Under the pieces are notes generated by a model. The model was not told the DNA's origin and did no database searches. It saw only the letters and a program-made list of their open reading frames with translations. DNA of 64,000 nucleotides from Hyphomicrobium sp. Lineage in GTDB: Bacteria > Pseudomonadota > Alphaproteobacteria > Rhizobiales > Hyphomicrobiaceae. A program made the position numbers and the translations under genes. The stretch is from contig NZ_JAIETU010000017.1 of the NCBI RefSeq assembly GCF_019744875.1, positions 96,367 through 160,366 on the forward strand. Direction: 5' to 3'. Shown here piece after piece: positions 21,704-30,500 of this stretch. Positions within the stretch are counted from its first letter, which is position 1, and every line of letters starts with the position of its first letter.

Positions 21704-24052
21704 CTAGGCAGCTGCCGTGTCGCGATCCGTGTCCGTCTCCGGCGTTGAGGCGGACGGCGCCGTGCCATGCACAAGCATGTCCACGAGCTTGAGCGCGGAG
21801 ACCGGAGCCGACAGCAGATAGCCCTGCAACTTGTCGCATCCGATGGAGACCAGCATGTCCCGCTGGTCGGCCGTCTCGACGCCCTCCGCCGTGACCGACA
21901 CGCCGACGGCATGCGCCATCGTGACGATGGCTTGCACGATCGAGCGGGACTGCGCCGATTGGCCGAGATTGCGGACGAATGAGCGGTCGATCTTGATCCG
22001 GTCAACGTCGAGATTCAAAAGCATGCTGAGCGACGAATAGCCGGTGCCGAAATCGTCGAGCGCCACGCGCACGCCGTGCGCGCGCAGAGTTTTGAGGCAA
22101 CCGCTGGACGCGCCATGCTCTTGCAGCAGCGTGCTTTCGGTGATTTCGATTTCGAGCCGCTGCGGCGGCAGGCCCGTCGCCGCGAGCACATCGAGCACGC
22201 GCTGGGCGAACCCCGGGTGGCGGAACTGCATGGCGGAGACGTTCACCGCCACCGTCTCAAGATCCCAGGCCCGCGCGGTGTCGCACGCTCTCGCGAGCAC
22301 CCATGCGCCGAGCTTATCGATCAGCCCGCACTCTTCCGCGAGAGAGACGAACACGAGCGGAGGCACCGCGCCAAGCGTGGGGTGGTTCCACCGCGCCAGC
22401 GCCTCGACGCCGCACAACGTCATGCTGCTGGCGGCAAAGAGCGGTTGATAGACAACTTCGAGATCGCGTCCGCTTTCGAGCGCCTGGCGCAACTCCATCT
22501 CGAGCGCGTGACGGCGCCCGACGATTTCGCTCATCTCGCCGGTAAAGAACTGGGCCCGCTGTCCACCGTCGCGCTTGGCCTGGTAGAGCGCGATATCGGC
22601 CTTGCGGGAGAGCTCGCTGCGTTCGGTGCCGCATGCGGGCGCCATCGCGACGCCGATGCTCACGCCGACCATGGCCTGGCTGCCCAGCACGTTGAAGGGT
22701 TTCGAAACATGCTCGACGATCTTGTGGCAGGCGTCTTCGACGTCTTGCTGGCTGTAGGCGTCGAGCATGACGAGGGCGAATTCGTCCCCGCCCATGCGCG
22801 CGACGATGTCGCCCGGTCCGAGCACGGAGCTGAGCTGCGCGGCGACCTCGCGGATGAGCGCGTCGCCGGCGGCGTGCCCGAGCGTATCGTTGACCTGCTT
22901 GAAGCGGTCGAGATCGAGGAACATCAGCGCAAGCTGCGTTTTGCCGGAGCGCACGTCTTCCAGCGCCGTTTCGAGGCGGTCGTTGAAAAAGGCCCGGTTG
23001 GGAAGCCCGGTCAGGGTGTCGTGGAACGCGAGGTGCATCGCCTGCGCTTCGCTGGTCTCGAGCTCGGAGTAGGTCTGCCCGAGGCGGCGGATAAGGATGC
23101 CAATGGCTGCACCGATCGCGAACAAGCCCGCGCCGAGTACCGGGAGCAGATCGGACAGGATCGTCGCCCCCGGAAGCTTGGGTGACCAGATGAAGTAGCC
23201 GATGACGGTGCCCGATCGGTTCGTCAGCGGATACGACTGCTCGGTGGCGTCGATATCGTTCGAGGCGGAATAGCGCACGCCGTCGAGCAGGTAAGTCGTG
23301 GCGAGGTCGAACAGGAAGTTCCGGTCCAGAAAGCGGACGCTGACGATGAGCGTCTCGGCTCCCTGCTCCTGCGTGACCTGCTTCGTGTGGGGCAGCAGCG
23401 GCATGGCGCTGATGATGGCCGGGCGCTGGTCGATGACGCCGAGGTCTTCCATGCGCGGCATGCGCGCCTGTCCCGCATCGAAGGCGTCAATGGCCCCGCG
23501 CGCGATGGACTGGCGGAGTTGCGTGATGAGGTTTCGGATCGCCGCGCTGGCCAAATCGCCGTTCGTGTCCAATTGATGCCCGTCGGCCATCGCATAGATC
23601 ACGCGCTGCTTGGCATCGACGATGTAGACCCGGTCGTGCTTGAAGTAGTCGTACATCCAGACGCCGAGATTGATGTCCACCCAGGTGCGGTTGAACACGC
23701 GCGTGTTGGTGACGGCCTCGTCCCAATGCGCAACGCTCTCCTGGTCGTAAGGAATCTGCTGCTCGCTCTTGGACAGCGCAAGGGCAACGGTCTGCTCCAG
23801 CCGTTTCTGGAAAAGCTGGTCGCTGCGCGTGGCCGACCACAACGCGAAGCACGCGACCAGAAGCGCAATCAGCAACACCATCAGGCCGCAGCCGATCGTC
23901 AGCCCCCGCAACGGCCGGGGCGAGCGCGATGCTTTTGCAGCACCCGGCAATGGTGCGAAACTTCGGAGAGACGCGGTCACAGGGTTCCGTCCGACACAAA
24001 GACTGACGGCAAACAATGCCTGTAGAAACTTAAGGGAATCCCGCGTGAACAT
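21704..24052 (-). CDS. CHASE4-GGDEF-EAL cyclic-di-GMP protein
   Basis: A 782-residue bifunctional c-di-GMP enzyme. Two membrane helices (about 52-72 and 303-323) flank a periplasmic domain of the CHASE4 type (YDQESVAHWDEA, NLGVWMYDYF). The GGDEF domain has the intact catalytic MGGDEFAL. The EAL domain has GVEALARW, EITES, DDFGTGYSSL, KIDRSF and TAEGVE, the residues needed for metal binding and hydrolysis. It could therefore both make and degrade c-di-GMP. An alternative start lies within the first 40 residues. It is followed by a convergent TPR gene. Confidence 0.92.
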   Translation of the reverse strand: MFTRDSLKFLQALFAVSLCVGRNPVTASLRSFAPLPGAAKASRSPRPLRGLTIGCGLMVLLIALLVACFALWSATRSDQLFQKRLEQTVALALSKSEQQIPYDQESVAHWDEAVTNTRVFNRTWVDINLGVWMYDYFKHDRVYIVDAKQRVIYAMADGHQLDTNGDLASAAIRNLITQLRQSIARGAIDAFDAGQARMPRMEDLGVIDQRPAIISAMPLLPHTKQVTQEQGAETLIVSVRFLDRNFLFDLATTYLLDGVRYSASNDIDATEQSYPLTNRSGTVIGYFIWSPKLPGATILSDLLPVLGAGLFAIGAAIGILIRRLGQTYSELETSEAQAMHLAFHDTLTGLPNRAFFNDRLETALEDVRSGKTQLALMFLDLDRFKQVNDTLGHAAGDALIREVAAQLSSVLGPGDIVARMGGDEFALVMLDAYSQQDVEDACHKIVEHVSKPFNVLGSQAMVGVSIGVAMAPACGTERSELSRKADIALYQAKRDGGQRAQFFTGEMSEIVGRRHALEMELRQALESGRDLEVVYQPLFAASSMTLCGVEALARWNHPTLGAVPPLVFVSLAEECGLIDKLGAWVLARACDTARAWDLETVAVNVSAMQFRHPGFAQRVLDVLAATGLPPQRLEIEITESTLLQEHGASSGCLKTLRAHGVRVALDDFGTGYSSLSMLLNLDVDRIKIDRSFVRNLGQSAQSRSIVQAIVTMAHAVGVSVTAEGVETADQRDMLVSIGCDKLQGYLLSAPVSALKLVDMLVHGTAPSASTPETDTDRDTAAA

Positions 24053-24323
24053 GGTGAGGAAGCGGTAAATGCCTGCTTCGTTTCACCCCCGCCGTTCCCG
24101 AAATCCGGTGGCGCCGCGCGCGGGATGAGCCGGGACGGTATTCTGTAGAAAATCCGCAGGCCATCTGATGGAGCGGCTCGGCGCGCGGCGCGGCCCCGAA
24201 GTACGGGCAATGCGGCGGCCAGCCGGTCGCCTGCCCCGGTTCGGCCGGATGTGCGAGCGGACAACGGACGCCCTTGCGCTGTCTCCCGGGACGAGGGAAA
24301 AATACCTAGACCAAGGAGACCCA

Positions 24324-24884
24324 ATGCCAATCATCAAGGCTAACGCCCTCTTAACACCGACTGCCTCGTGGGCCACGAGTATCCGGCTGGTCGCTGCGCT
24401 GCTCGTTTTGGCGGGCGCCGGGGCTTTCGCGCGCGCGTCCGCCGCGCCGCCGCCGATGGCCGAGCTTTGGAACGGCGCTGAAATTGAATGGCGGAATGTC
24501 GGCCCGGGCATTCAGGAGTCGACGCGCACGGGCAAAACCGTGGTCATGGTCTTCCACGCTTCCTGGTGTGCCTCGTGCAAGCGCTATCGCCAGGTCTGGA
24601 AAGACCCCGGCGTGGTCGCCGCGGCGCGCGATCTCGTGATGATCCTGGTCGATGTTGATACCGAACCGAACGCAAACGGCGCATTCTCGCCCGACGGCAC
24701 CTATGTTCCGCGCACCATCTTCTATTCGCCGGAAGGGGATGTCATGAAGGACTTGCGCGGCAAAGACCCCGAGTATCCGCACACCATCGACCTCGACGAT
24801 CCGGCCGAGCTGCGCACGCTCATGCAGAAGGCGGCCAAATCTGCAGCCGCGCCCGCCATGCCGGACAAGCGCGCCGAGAACTGA
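24324..24884 (+). CDS. Exported thioredoxin-fold protein (WCASCK)
   Basis: A 186-residue protein with an N-terminal hydrophobic signal or anchor (LVAALLVLAGAGAFARASA) and a thioredoxin-like domain. VMVFHASWCASCKRYRQVW carries the CxxC redox pair. The later cis-proline region is TYVPRTIFYSPEGDV. It resembles DsbD C-terminal or thioredoxin_7 domains and should act on periplasmic thiols. AAGGAG precedes the ATG at 24324; a longer frame from 24168 is a shadow. It is 83 bp upstream of the ceramidase-like gene. Confidence 0.82.
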   Translation: MPIIKANALLTPTASWATSIRLVAALLVLAGAGAFARASAAPPPMAELWNGAEIEWRNVGPGIQESTRTGKTVVMVFHASWCASCKRYRQVWKDPGVVAAARDLVMILVDVDTEPNANGAFSPDGTYVPRTIFYSPEGDVMKDLRGKDPEYPHTIDLDDPAELRTLMQKAAKSAAAPAMPDKRAEN

Positions 24885-24967
24885 CGGCATTCGAAAACGG
24901 CAGGCGCGGAAGCGCCCGCGCCATATTTCCGCGGCTCCGCAGCACGATTGATTTGGGAAAACCGCGC

Positions 24968-25690
24968 ATGGACTTCGGCCAGAAGTTTTTCATCTACTGC
25001 GAGCGCGGAAGCGATCCGTCATTCTGGGCTGAGCCGCTCAATGCCGTGACGAACGCCGCGTTCATCATCGCGGCCGCTGTCGCAACGCGCGATTATTTCG
25101 CGATGCCGGCGGAACGCAGGCGGGTGTCCGCGCTGGTCTTGATTGCGATCACCTATGTCATCGGCGTCGGCAGCTTCCTGTTTCACACCTACGCGACGCG
25201 CTGGGCGCAGCTCGCCGACGTCATCCCGATCGCGACCTTCATGCTCGTTTACCTGGCCGTGCTCTTGCGGCGCTTCTTCCGCTTGAGCTGGATCGGAATT
25301 GCAGTCGGCCTTGCACTCTTTGTCCTGGCGTTCCAGTACGCCGGAACCATTCAGTGCGCGCAGGGCGAGCTGCTGCCGATCACGGCCCGCAAGGGCGCGC
25401 GCTGCCTCAACGGCACGGCCCAATACGTGCCCGCCTTCCTCGCTCTTGTGCTGACGACGATCGGCCTCGCGATCGTCAGGCATCCGGCGTGGAAAACCCT
25501 CGCCGCGGCAGCCGGAGTCTTCCTTCTGTCGATGACCTTCCGGACGCTGGACCTGGAGCTCTGCGAACTGACGGCCTACGGCGGCCATGTTCGCGGCACG
25601 CATTTCCTCTGGCACAGCTTGAACGCGCTGACCCTCTATCTGCTTTTGCGCGCCATGATCCGCTACGGCGCGCCCCGACCGGCGGAGTGA
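24968..25690 (+). CDS. Ceramidase-family (CREST) seven-helix membrane protein
   Basis: A 240-residue integral membrane protein with about seven hydrophobic helices. The N-terminal motif FFIYCERGSDPSFWAEPLNA, GSFLFHTYAT and the late HFLWHSLNALTLYLL are the metal-site motifs (E/D, S/H, H-x-x-x-H) of alkaline ceramidase and related CREST hydrolases. It may hydrolyse an amide-linked lipid; the substrate cannot be told from the sequence. The ATG at 24968 is preferred over a TTG at 24953. It is the last gene before the tRNA-Leu. Confidence 0.85.
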   Translation: MDFGQKFFIYCERGSDPSFWAEPLNAVTNAAFIIAAAVATRDYFAMPAERRRVSALVLIAITYVIGVGSFLFHTYATRWAQLADVIPIATFMLVYLAVLLRRFFRLSWIGIAVGLALFVLAFQYAGTIQCAQGELLPITARKGARCLNGTAQYVPAFLALVLTTIGLAIVRHPAWKTLAAAAGVFLLSMTFRTLDLELCELTAYGGHVRGTHFLWHSLNALTLYLLLRAMIRYGAPRPAE

Positions 25691-25696
25691 GCCGCC

Positions 25697-25725
25697 TTGA
25701 GTTGCCTAGCGGCTAAGGGCATAAA
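25697..25725 (+). promoter_or_regulatory. Putative promoter of tRNA-Leu
   Basis: TTGAGT (25697-25702), 17 bases, then CATAAA (25720-25725), ending 33 bp before the mature tRNA. Position and spacing fit a sigma-70 promoter. Confidence 0.4.
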
Positions 25726-25758
25726 GGCCGCCCGCCCCCTCGGCGCGGCGCCCCGCAC

Positions 25759-25845
25759 GCGGACGTGGTGGAATCGGTAGACACACAGGACTTAAAATCC
25801 TGAGACGGCAACGTCGTGAGGGTTCGAGTCCCTCCGTCCGCACCA
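25759..25845 (+). tRNA. tRNA-Leu (UAA)
   Basis: Acceptor stem GCGGACG pairs with CGTCCGC, CCA is encoded (25843-25845), the anticodon loop ACTTAAAAT carries TAA, and a long variable arm (GACGGCAACGTC) marks a class II leucine tRNA. The T loop GGTTCGAGTCC is canonical. Its 3' end is a common integration target, and foreign-looking DNA starts right after it. Confidence 0.97.
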
Positions 25846-25884
25846 ACAAAATCAACGAGATATGGATTGGAGAAGATTCCGGTC

Positions 25885-25922
25885 GGGGTAGCAAATGCCC
25901 TCGGGGTAGCACTGGGGTAGCA
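25885..25922. repeat. Three GGGGTAGCA repeats just downstream of tRNA-Leu (possible att arm sites)
   Basis: GGGGTAGCA occurs at 25885-25893, 25903-25911 and 25914-25922 in the same orientation. Short direct repeats beside a tRNA 3' end are what an integrase arm-binding region would look like. I did not find a second copy of the tRNA 3' end within the window, so the other boundary lies beyond 64000 or has been lost. Confidence 0.5.
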
Positions 25923-26003
25923 GATTGCTTGACTGGCTGACAGCGACTTGAAGCGTAAGAGATCGGCTGAGGGTGTCATTGCACCTCCAACTCGCGGAGC
26001 CGA

Positions 26004-26948
26004 TCACCTTGGAATTGAAACCTTCTGCAGAAGCTCGAACAGCCAGGCCACCCCGCCGTCCCTCAGCGCTGCATTGGAGGCAACAGAACGGATCTTGTCG
26101 CGCCGGGCTGGCAGAGGCGACTTGACGGCGACTATTCCGAACCGGGCGGCGTGTGCCGCAACAAGTTTCTTGGGAAGCGCCGCGATCAGGTCGCACTCTG
26201 CGATGATTGCAAGTGCCATTGAGAAGTTCGGGACCGTCAGCTCGATCCGGCGCTTCAGTCCCCGTTCTGCGAGCGAGGCATCAACAAAGCCGTGAGCATC
26301 GCCAGTCATCGAAACAAGCAGATGTCCCGTCTCGCAGAATCTCTTCAGGCTTAGCGACCTGGCGTAAGGGTGCTTCGCACGCGCTGCGATAACGAATTCC
26401 TCCTCATAGAGAACGTGATCCGTAAATCTGGCCGGGGTTTCGTGAATCGGCACGATCGCGACGTCGATAACGCGAGCTTCAAGCGCATCGAGGGCCGGTT
26501 GCCAGGCGCGCTCGTAGGGCACACCGCCCTCAGGAAGCAATTGGCGCAGCGCGATATCGATCAACGGTCCCTCACGTCTGACCGCCTGCAGAAGTGCCGG
26601 CAGGATGGCAGCCGACACACCGTCCGGTGCACCTATGGTGAAACGGCGCCCAGACGATCTGGGGTCGAAGGGCTCAGCTGTCGCAAGGACGCTGCGGACC
26701 TGCGCGAGGATGTCGGCAATAGGCCTCGCGAGTTCGGTCGCTCGCTCCGTGGGCACCACGCCTTTGGGCGTTCGGAGAAACAACGGGTCATTGAGCACGC
26801 GTCGAAGGCGCCCCAGCCCGTGACTGATGGCCGACGGCGACAAGTTCAACCGCTCGGCCGCCCGGCCGACATGGCGCTCGCGGAGCACGGCCTCGAACAG
26901 CACGAGCAAATTGAGGTCAGTTCTGGAGAGGTCGATTTCATTCAGCAT
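26004..26948 (-). CDS. LysR-family transcriptional regulator
   Basis: A 314-residue LysR-type regulator: winged HTH at about residues 8-66 (AAERLNLSPSAISHGLGRLR) and a periplasmic-binding-like effector domain (about 95-300) with the expected FTIGAPDG and a VAIVPIHE strand. It diverges from an NTF2-like gene with 88 bp between the starts, the classic layout for a LysR that controls its neighbour and itself. The effector is unknown. It is the first gene after the tRNA-Leu. Confidence 0.93.
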   Translation of the reverse strand: MLNEIDLSRTDLNLLVLFEAVLRERHVGRAAERLNLSPSAISHGLGRLRRVLNDPLFLRTPKGVVPTERATELARPIADILAQVRSVLATAEPFDPRSSGRRFTIGAPDGVSAAILPALLQAVRREGPLIDIALRQLLPEGGVPYERAWQPALDALEARVIDVAIVPIHETPARFTDHVLYEEEFVIAARAKHPYARSLSLKRFCETGHLLVSMTGDAHGFVDASLAERGLKRRIELTVPNFSMALAIIAECDLIAALPKKLVAAHAARFGIVAVKSPLPARRDKIRSVASNAALRDGGVAWLFELLQKVSIPR

Positions 26949-26952
26949 ATCG

Positions 26953-26967
26953 ATGAAATCGTATCAT
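26953..26967. promoter_or_regulatory. Candidate LysR box (T-N11-A)
   Basis: ATGA-AATCGTA-TCAT is a dyad with T at 26954 and A at 26966 spaced by 11 bases, five bases upstream of the LysR start in the divergent intergenic region. This fits autoregulation. Confidence 0.4.
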
Positions 26968-27036
26968 TGGATTCATAATCTAGCCAACCCCATAAGAGCG
27001 CAAGACACGCGCTGACTAAACAAACCGGAACATCTC

Positions 27037-27567
27037 ATGCAGCAAACACCCATCGTAACGAGACGCTTGGCGCTCGCAGGAGGAACGACAATGGCATTGT
27101 CAGCAGCATTGCCCGCCGGGGCGGGAGGCAGCGGCGCGGCGGCGGGGCTCATCCGTCTTGCGGAACAGAAAAACGCGGCATTCATGCGCGGCGACATGGA
27201 TGATTGGGCAGAGATGACGCGCACCGCGCCTGATTTCACACTGATGCAACCGTTCGGGGGGCCGGCCACTCACGGCTTTGACAGGAGCGCTCAGAGGCTG
27301 GACCAGCTGTCGCGGTACTTCCGCAACGGTAAAACCACACTCGAAGTCGCGCAGTTCTACGAAGTCGACACAATGGTCGTTCTCGTGATGATCGAGCGCC
27401 AAACGGCCGAGGTTGGCGGTCTGCCGAACCAGGACTGGTCCTTGCGGGTAACTGAGGTCTATCGCCAGCACGGGGCCGAGTGGCAGTTGATCCATCGCCA
27501 TGCCGACCCTTTGGTGCGCTCTGTAACTCTGCAGCAGGCAGCGGCCTTGGCTCGCGGAAACGCGTGA
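27037..27567 (+). CDS. Exported NTF2-like (SnoaL/DUF4440-type) protein
   Basis: A 176-residue protein with a twin-arginine-like start (VTRRLALAGG, then a short hydrophobic stretch with PAGAGG) and a cone-shaped NTF2-like fold: helix AAFMRGDMDDWAEM, strand FTLMQPFGG, and a C-terminal WSLRVTEVYRQHGAEWQLIHRHADP, the typical last strands of SnoaL/DUF4440 domains. Such folds act as small-molecule binding or isomerase domains. It is divergent from LysR and likely its target, leading a same-strand group with a methyltransferase and a DUF1772 protein. Confidence 0.82.
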   Translation: MQQTPIVTRRLALAGGTTMALSAALPAGAGGSGAAAGLIRLAEQKNAAFMRGDMDDWAEMTRTAPDFTLMQPFGGPATHGFDRSAQRLDQLSRYFRNGKTTLEVAQFYEVDTMVVLVMIERQTAEVGGLPNQDWSLRVTEVYRQHGAEWQLIHRHADPLVRSVTLQQAAALARGNA

Positions 27568-27656
27568 ACCCATTAAGTGACCAAGCTCCCGGCTGGCGTC
27601 AGCAATCTTCGCGCCCGCGAACCCTATGCTGCGGCGGCCAACACCGGTGGTATTCC

Positions 27657-28364
27657 ATGAAAGATGCTTATGACCCTCACGGGGCTGCGCTGCTCGACTG
27701 CTTTCGCGGCGACAAAGACGCCGTGCTGATTTGCTACCAGGATAGCACCCGAGACGATGTGCCTGCTGCGTTCTGGCTGCGGGAACATATCGAACCGCTC
27801 GAAGCGCTGGCTCTCGATCTGTGCCGCGGCCGGGTACTCGATGTCGGTGCGGGTGCCGGTCTGCATACGCTTGAGCTGCAGCGCCGTGGGCTCGACGTCA
27901 CGGCAATCGATATTTCCTCTGACTGCGTCGCCGTCATGCGAGAGCGTGGGGTGCGTAAAGCAGTGGTCGCGGATCTCTACGAATTTGAAGGTGGTCCATT
28001 CGATACGATTGTGAACCTGTGTAACGGGCTCGACAAGGTCGGGCGCCTCGCGGACCTGCCGCGCTTTCTGGAACGGATGCGCCTGTTGTTGGCGCCGGAG
28101 GGCCAGTTGATTGCAGACTCGTTCGATCTGAGAGTGGGCGCCGACTCGTCACGCCGTGCCGAGATCGCCCGCAGGGAGGCGGCCGGCCGGTACTTCGGCG
28201 AACTCGACCTGCGCTTCGAGTACAAGGGCCGTAACGGTGATCCGTTCTCAGTCCTGCAAATCGATTACACGACACTTGCCGGTGTTGCCGCAGAACAGGG
28301 CTGGGCTTGCGAGCATGTGCAAAGCTCTGGTGGCCATTATCTCGCCCGGGCCTGGCTTGCGTGA
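27657..28364 (+). CDS. Class I SAM-dependent methyltransferase
   Basis: A 235-residue methyltransferase with motif I VLDVGAGAGLHTLELQ, an acidic end of strand 2 (VTAIDIS), a motif IV region (FDTIVNLCNGLDKVG) and a late motif with LLAPEGQLIADSFD. No substrate domain is recognisable. The ATG at 27657 is preferred because upstream sequence overlaps the NTF2-like gene in another frame. It lies 89 bp after that gene and 51 bp before the next and is probably in the same transcript. Confidence 0.85.
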   Translation: MKDAYDPHGAALLDCFRGDKDAVLICYQDSTRDDVPAAFWLREHIEPLEALALDLCRGRVLDVGAGAGLHTLELQRRGLDVTAIDISSDCVAVMRERGVRKAVVADLYEFEGGPFDTIVNLCNGLDKVGRLADLPRFLERMRLLLAPEGQLIADSFDLRVGADSSRRAEIARREAAGRYFGELDLRFEYKGRNGDPFSVLQIDYTTLAGVAAEQGWACEHVQSSGGHYLARAWLA

Positions 28365-28415
28365 GATGTCTCGACACCGCCACTTGCCTCTCATGAGTGT
28401 CCTAGGGAGTTCGCC

Positions 28416-28874
28416 GTGCTCCTCCTTCTTGAAACTGCTCTCGGCCTTTCAGGCCTCGTCGCCGGCATCTATGTATCGGCTCTGATCCACGATCATCGCA
28501 TAGCGGACCTGAGCGCCAGCCAGTACGTCGCGATGCATCAGATGCGGGACAAGGCCTTCCGGTGCGTGATGCCGGTTGTAGGGCTGGCCAATCTCGGCTT
28601 CGTTGTCGCCGCTGCAGCCGTCGCTGTGGGCTCGGGCCTTCCACGCATACTGACCGTGATTGCCGTTGTGTTGCTGCTGGCTGACATGGCACTCACAATG
28701 GGACGGCAGCTACCGCTGAACGCACAGATTCAAAGCTGGACCGATTCGACGATCCCGGCGAACTGGTCGCAGCTTCGCGACAGGTGGGCAGCTCAGCATG
28801 TCATCCGGGCACTGCTAGGCCTCGGCGCATATGCCTGCCTTATGACCGCCGCCCTCTGGCCTGCTCTCAAATAG
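28416..28874 (+). CDS. DUF1772 (anthrone oxygenase-like) membrane protein
   Basis: A 152-residue protein with GTG start and four predicted membrane helices. The segment after helix 3, PLNAQIQSWTDS, and the following NWSQLRDRWAAQHVIRALLG match the pattern of the DUF1772/anthrone oxygenase family (PLN, W-x-x-x-R-x-x-W-x-x-x-H). Function in bacteria is not established. It closes the LysR-flanked group. Confidence 0.75.
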   Translation: MLLLLETALGLSGLVAGIYVSALIHDHRIADLSASQYVAMHQMRDKAFRCVMPVVGLANLGFVVAAAAVAVGSGLPRILTVIAVVLLLADMALTMGRQLPLNAQIQSWTDSTIPANWSQLRDRWAAQHVIRALLGLGAYACLMTAALWPALK

Positions 28875-29028
28875 AATAACGCTTCGCGGCTGCTATCGCC
28901 GAAGCCATGAGCCCCGCAATAGCAGCCGCTTCCGGCGGGCTCGCTTTCAGAAGGCGTTAACGCGCCTTAACCGACAACCCAGTCTTCTCGCGCCATGCTC
29001 AAGGCACCGATTCGAACGCGGAGCCGTC

Positions 29029-29844
29029 ATGCGCTGCCATTACCTGAGCGATCTACATCTTGAGACCCAGGATTTCCAAGGCCGCCTTCCGAAAGGCGAC
29101 GTTCTGATCATTGCCGGCGATCTATGTCACGCGGCCCGCCTCGACCCGGGACGGGCCGACAAGTACAGCGTCGATCAGCGTAGCCGTGTGATGCGCTTCA
29201 TCGACAGCGCGCATGCGAACTTCGCGCATGTGATCCTCGTGCCGGGCAATCACGACCATTATGACGGCATCTTCGATACGACTGTGGATGTGCTCAGGCG
29301 CTTCCTGCCGGGGATCACGGTACTGAATAATGGGCATGTAGAGATCGAAGGCGTCTGCTTCTTCGGCACGACGCTTTGGACCGACTTCGAGGGTCGAAGT
29401 CAGGCCTGCGTGGACAGCGTGCGCCGCAAATGCGGTGAGTTCTTCTTCGTCAAGAAGCGCACAAGGGACGATGAGGGCAGGGAGAAACTGGCTAAATTCC
29501 AGCCGGAAGACGCTCTCGATGCCTTCGATCAATCCTGGCATACGCTCAAAGAGCATGTGGCACAGGCCAACGGGCGCAGAACGGTCGTCATCTCTCATCA
29601 CCCGCCGAGTCTGAAAGGGCTAAACCCGCGCCATACCGGGAACGGCGTCGACGGCGCGTATGCGAGCAACCTCGATGCAGATATCGCAACGTGGCAGAAC
29701 GTGCCCGTCTGGATTCACGGTCATACGCACATCCAGAAGACTTACCGCATTGAAGATACGGTCCTTCATGCCAACTGCCGTGGGTTCGAAGGCAAGGATG
29801 CGAGCGCCCGGAATTTTACACCCAGGGCGCACTTTGACCTTTGA
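29029..29844 (+). CDS. Calcineurin-like metallophosphoesterase
   Basis: A 271-residue phosphoesterase with all five metal-binding motifs: SDLHLE at the start, AGDLCH, PGNHDHYD, SHHPPS and HGHTHIQ. The dinuclear metal site is complete. The substrate is unknown; this short cytoplasmic type is often annotated as a generic phosphatase. GGAG precedes the ATG. It lies convergent with the mobile mystery protein pair and looks like cargo of the element. Confidence 0.9.
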   Translation: MRCHYLSDLHLETQDFQGRLPKGDVLIIAGDLCHAARLDPGRADKYSVDQRSRVMRFIDSAHANFAHVILVPGNHDHYDGIFDTTVDVLRRFLPGITVLNNGHVEIEGVCFFGTTLWTDFEGRSQACVDSVRRKCGEFFFVKKRTRDDEGREKLAKFQPEDALDAFDQSWHTLKEHVAQANGRRTVVISHHPPSLKGLNPRHTGNGVDGAYASNLDADIATWQNVPVWIHGHTHIQKTYRIEDTVLHANCRGFEGKDASARNFTPRAHFDL

Positions 29845-29906
29845 GATCGGGCGCGGGTTCCCTGAGAACTACCCGCCGTCATCCAGTTCAGAGGTAGCTA
29901 TCGAAA

Positions 29907-30500
29907 TTACGAACGGGCGAAGGCGAGTAAAGGCTCAATGTTGTGATCATCGGCCGCTCTCAGGGCTGCAACGTATTGCTCTCGCAATTCGCCGGTATCG
30001 TGCAGCGTACCGCCGCCCCAGGAAAAAGGCTCTCCGCCCGAACGTTCGATCAGCAGATCGGCCATGAGCCGTGCGTGCCTTCCGTTTCCGTTGGGAAAGG
30101 GGTGTATGTAGACGAGCCGGTGATGAAGGCGGACGGCGAGTTCATCCGGCGGGAACGTATTATTGTCGCGCCAATAGCGCACATCGTCGAACATCATGAT
30201 GGTGTCGTTTGGGATGCGGCGGGCGTCGACGCCAATGTTCCTCTCAGTGAGGCGGTATGTTCCGGCCCACGACCACACATCGCCGAACATGCGCTTGTGA
30301 AGGGTTCTCGCAAATCCATCGTTGAGCGGTTCGCGACGAACCTGCCGCGGCCGGCGCGCCCAGGTCGCGCCGTTGACGATATTGTCCTGCTCGGCAGCGT
30401 TGAGTTCGCTGCGAAGCGTGATCCATGTCTGACGAAGCCCTTCGCGCTCGTCGGGCGCCAGCGGCGTGGCGTCGTCCGGTTCGTCGAAGAGATCAGTCAC
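29907..30500 (-). CDS. Mobile mystery protein B, Fic-domain protein
   Basis: A 197-residue protein from a GTG at 30500, beginning VTDLFDEPDDATPLAPDE, the start of the mobile mystery protein B family. The Fic core motif HPFPNGNGRHAR is complete, so it may transfer AMP or another nucleotide group to a target protein; Fic proteins include toxins. It overlaps mobile mystery protein A by 8 bp. Known members occur in mobilisation regions of plasmids and integrative elements, as here beside a relaxase. It may form a toxin-antitoxin-like pair with the HTH partner (inference). Confidence 0.9.
   Translation of the reverse strand: MTDLFDEPDDATPLAPDEREGLRQTWITLRSELNAAEQDNIVNGATWARRPRQVRREPLNDGFARTLHKRMFGDVWSWAGTYRLTERNIGVDARRIPNDTIMMFDDVRYWRDNNTFPPDELAVRLHHRLVYIHPFPNGNGRHARLMADLLIERSGGEPFSWGGGTLHDTGELREQYVAALRAADDHNIEPLLAFARS

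Noticed and set aside
25706..25979. Minus-strand frames containing GADGGTRTLTTLPSQDF
   Set aside because: This string is the antisense translation of the class II tRNA-Leu, a frequent false annotation next to tRNA genes.
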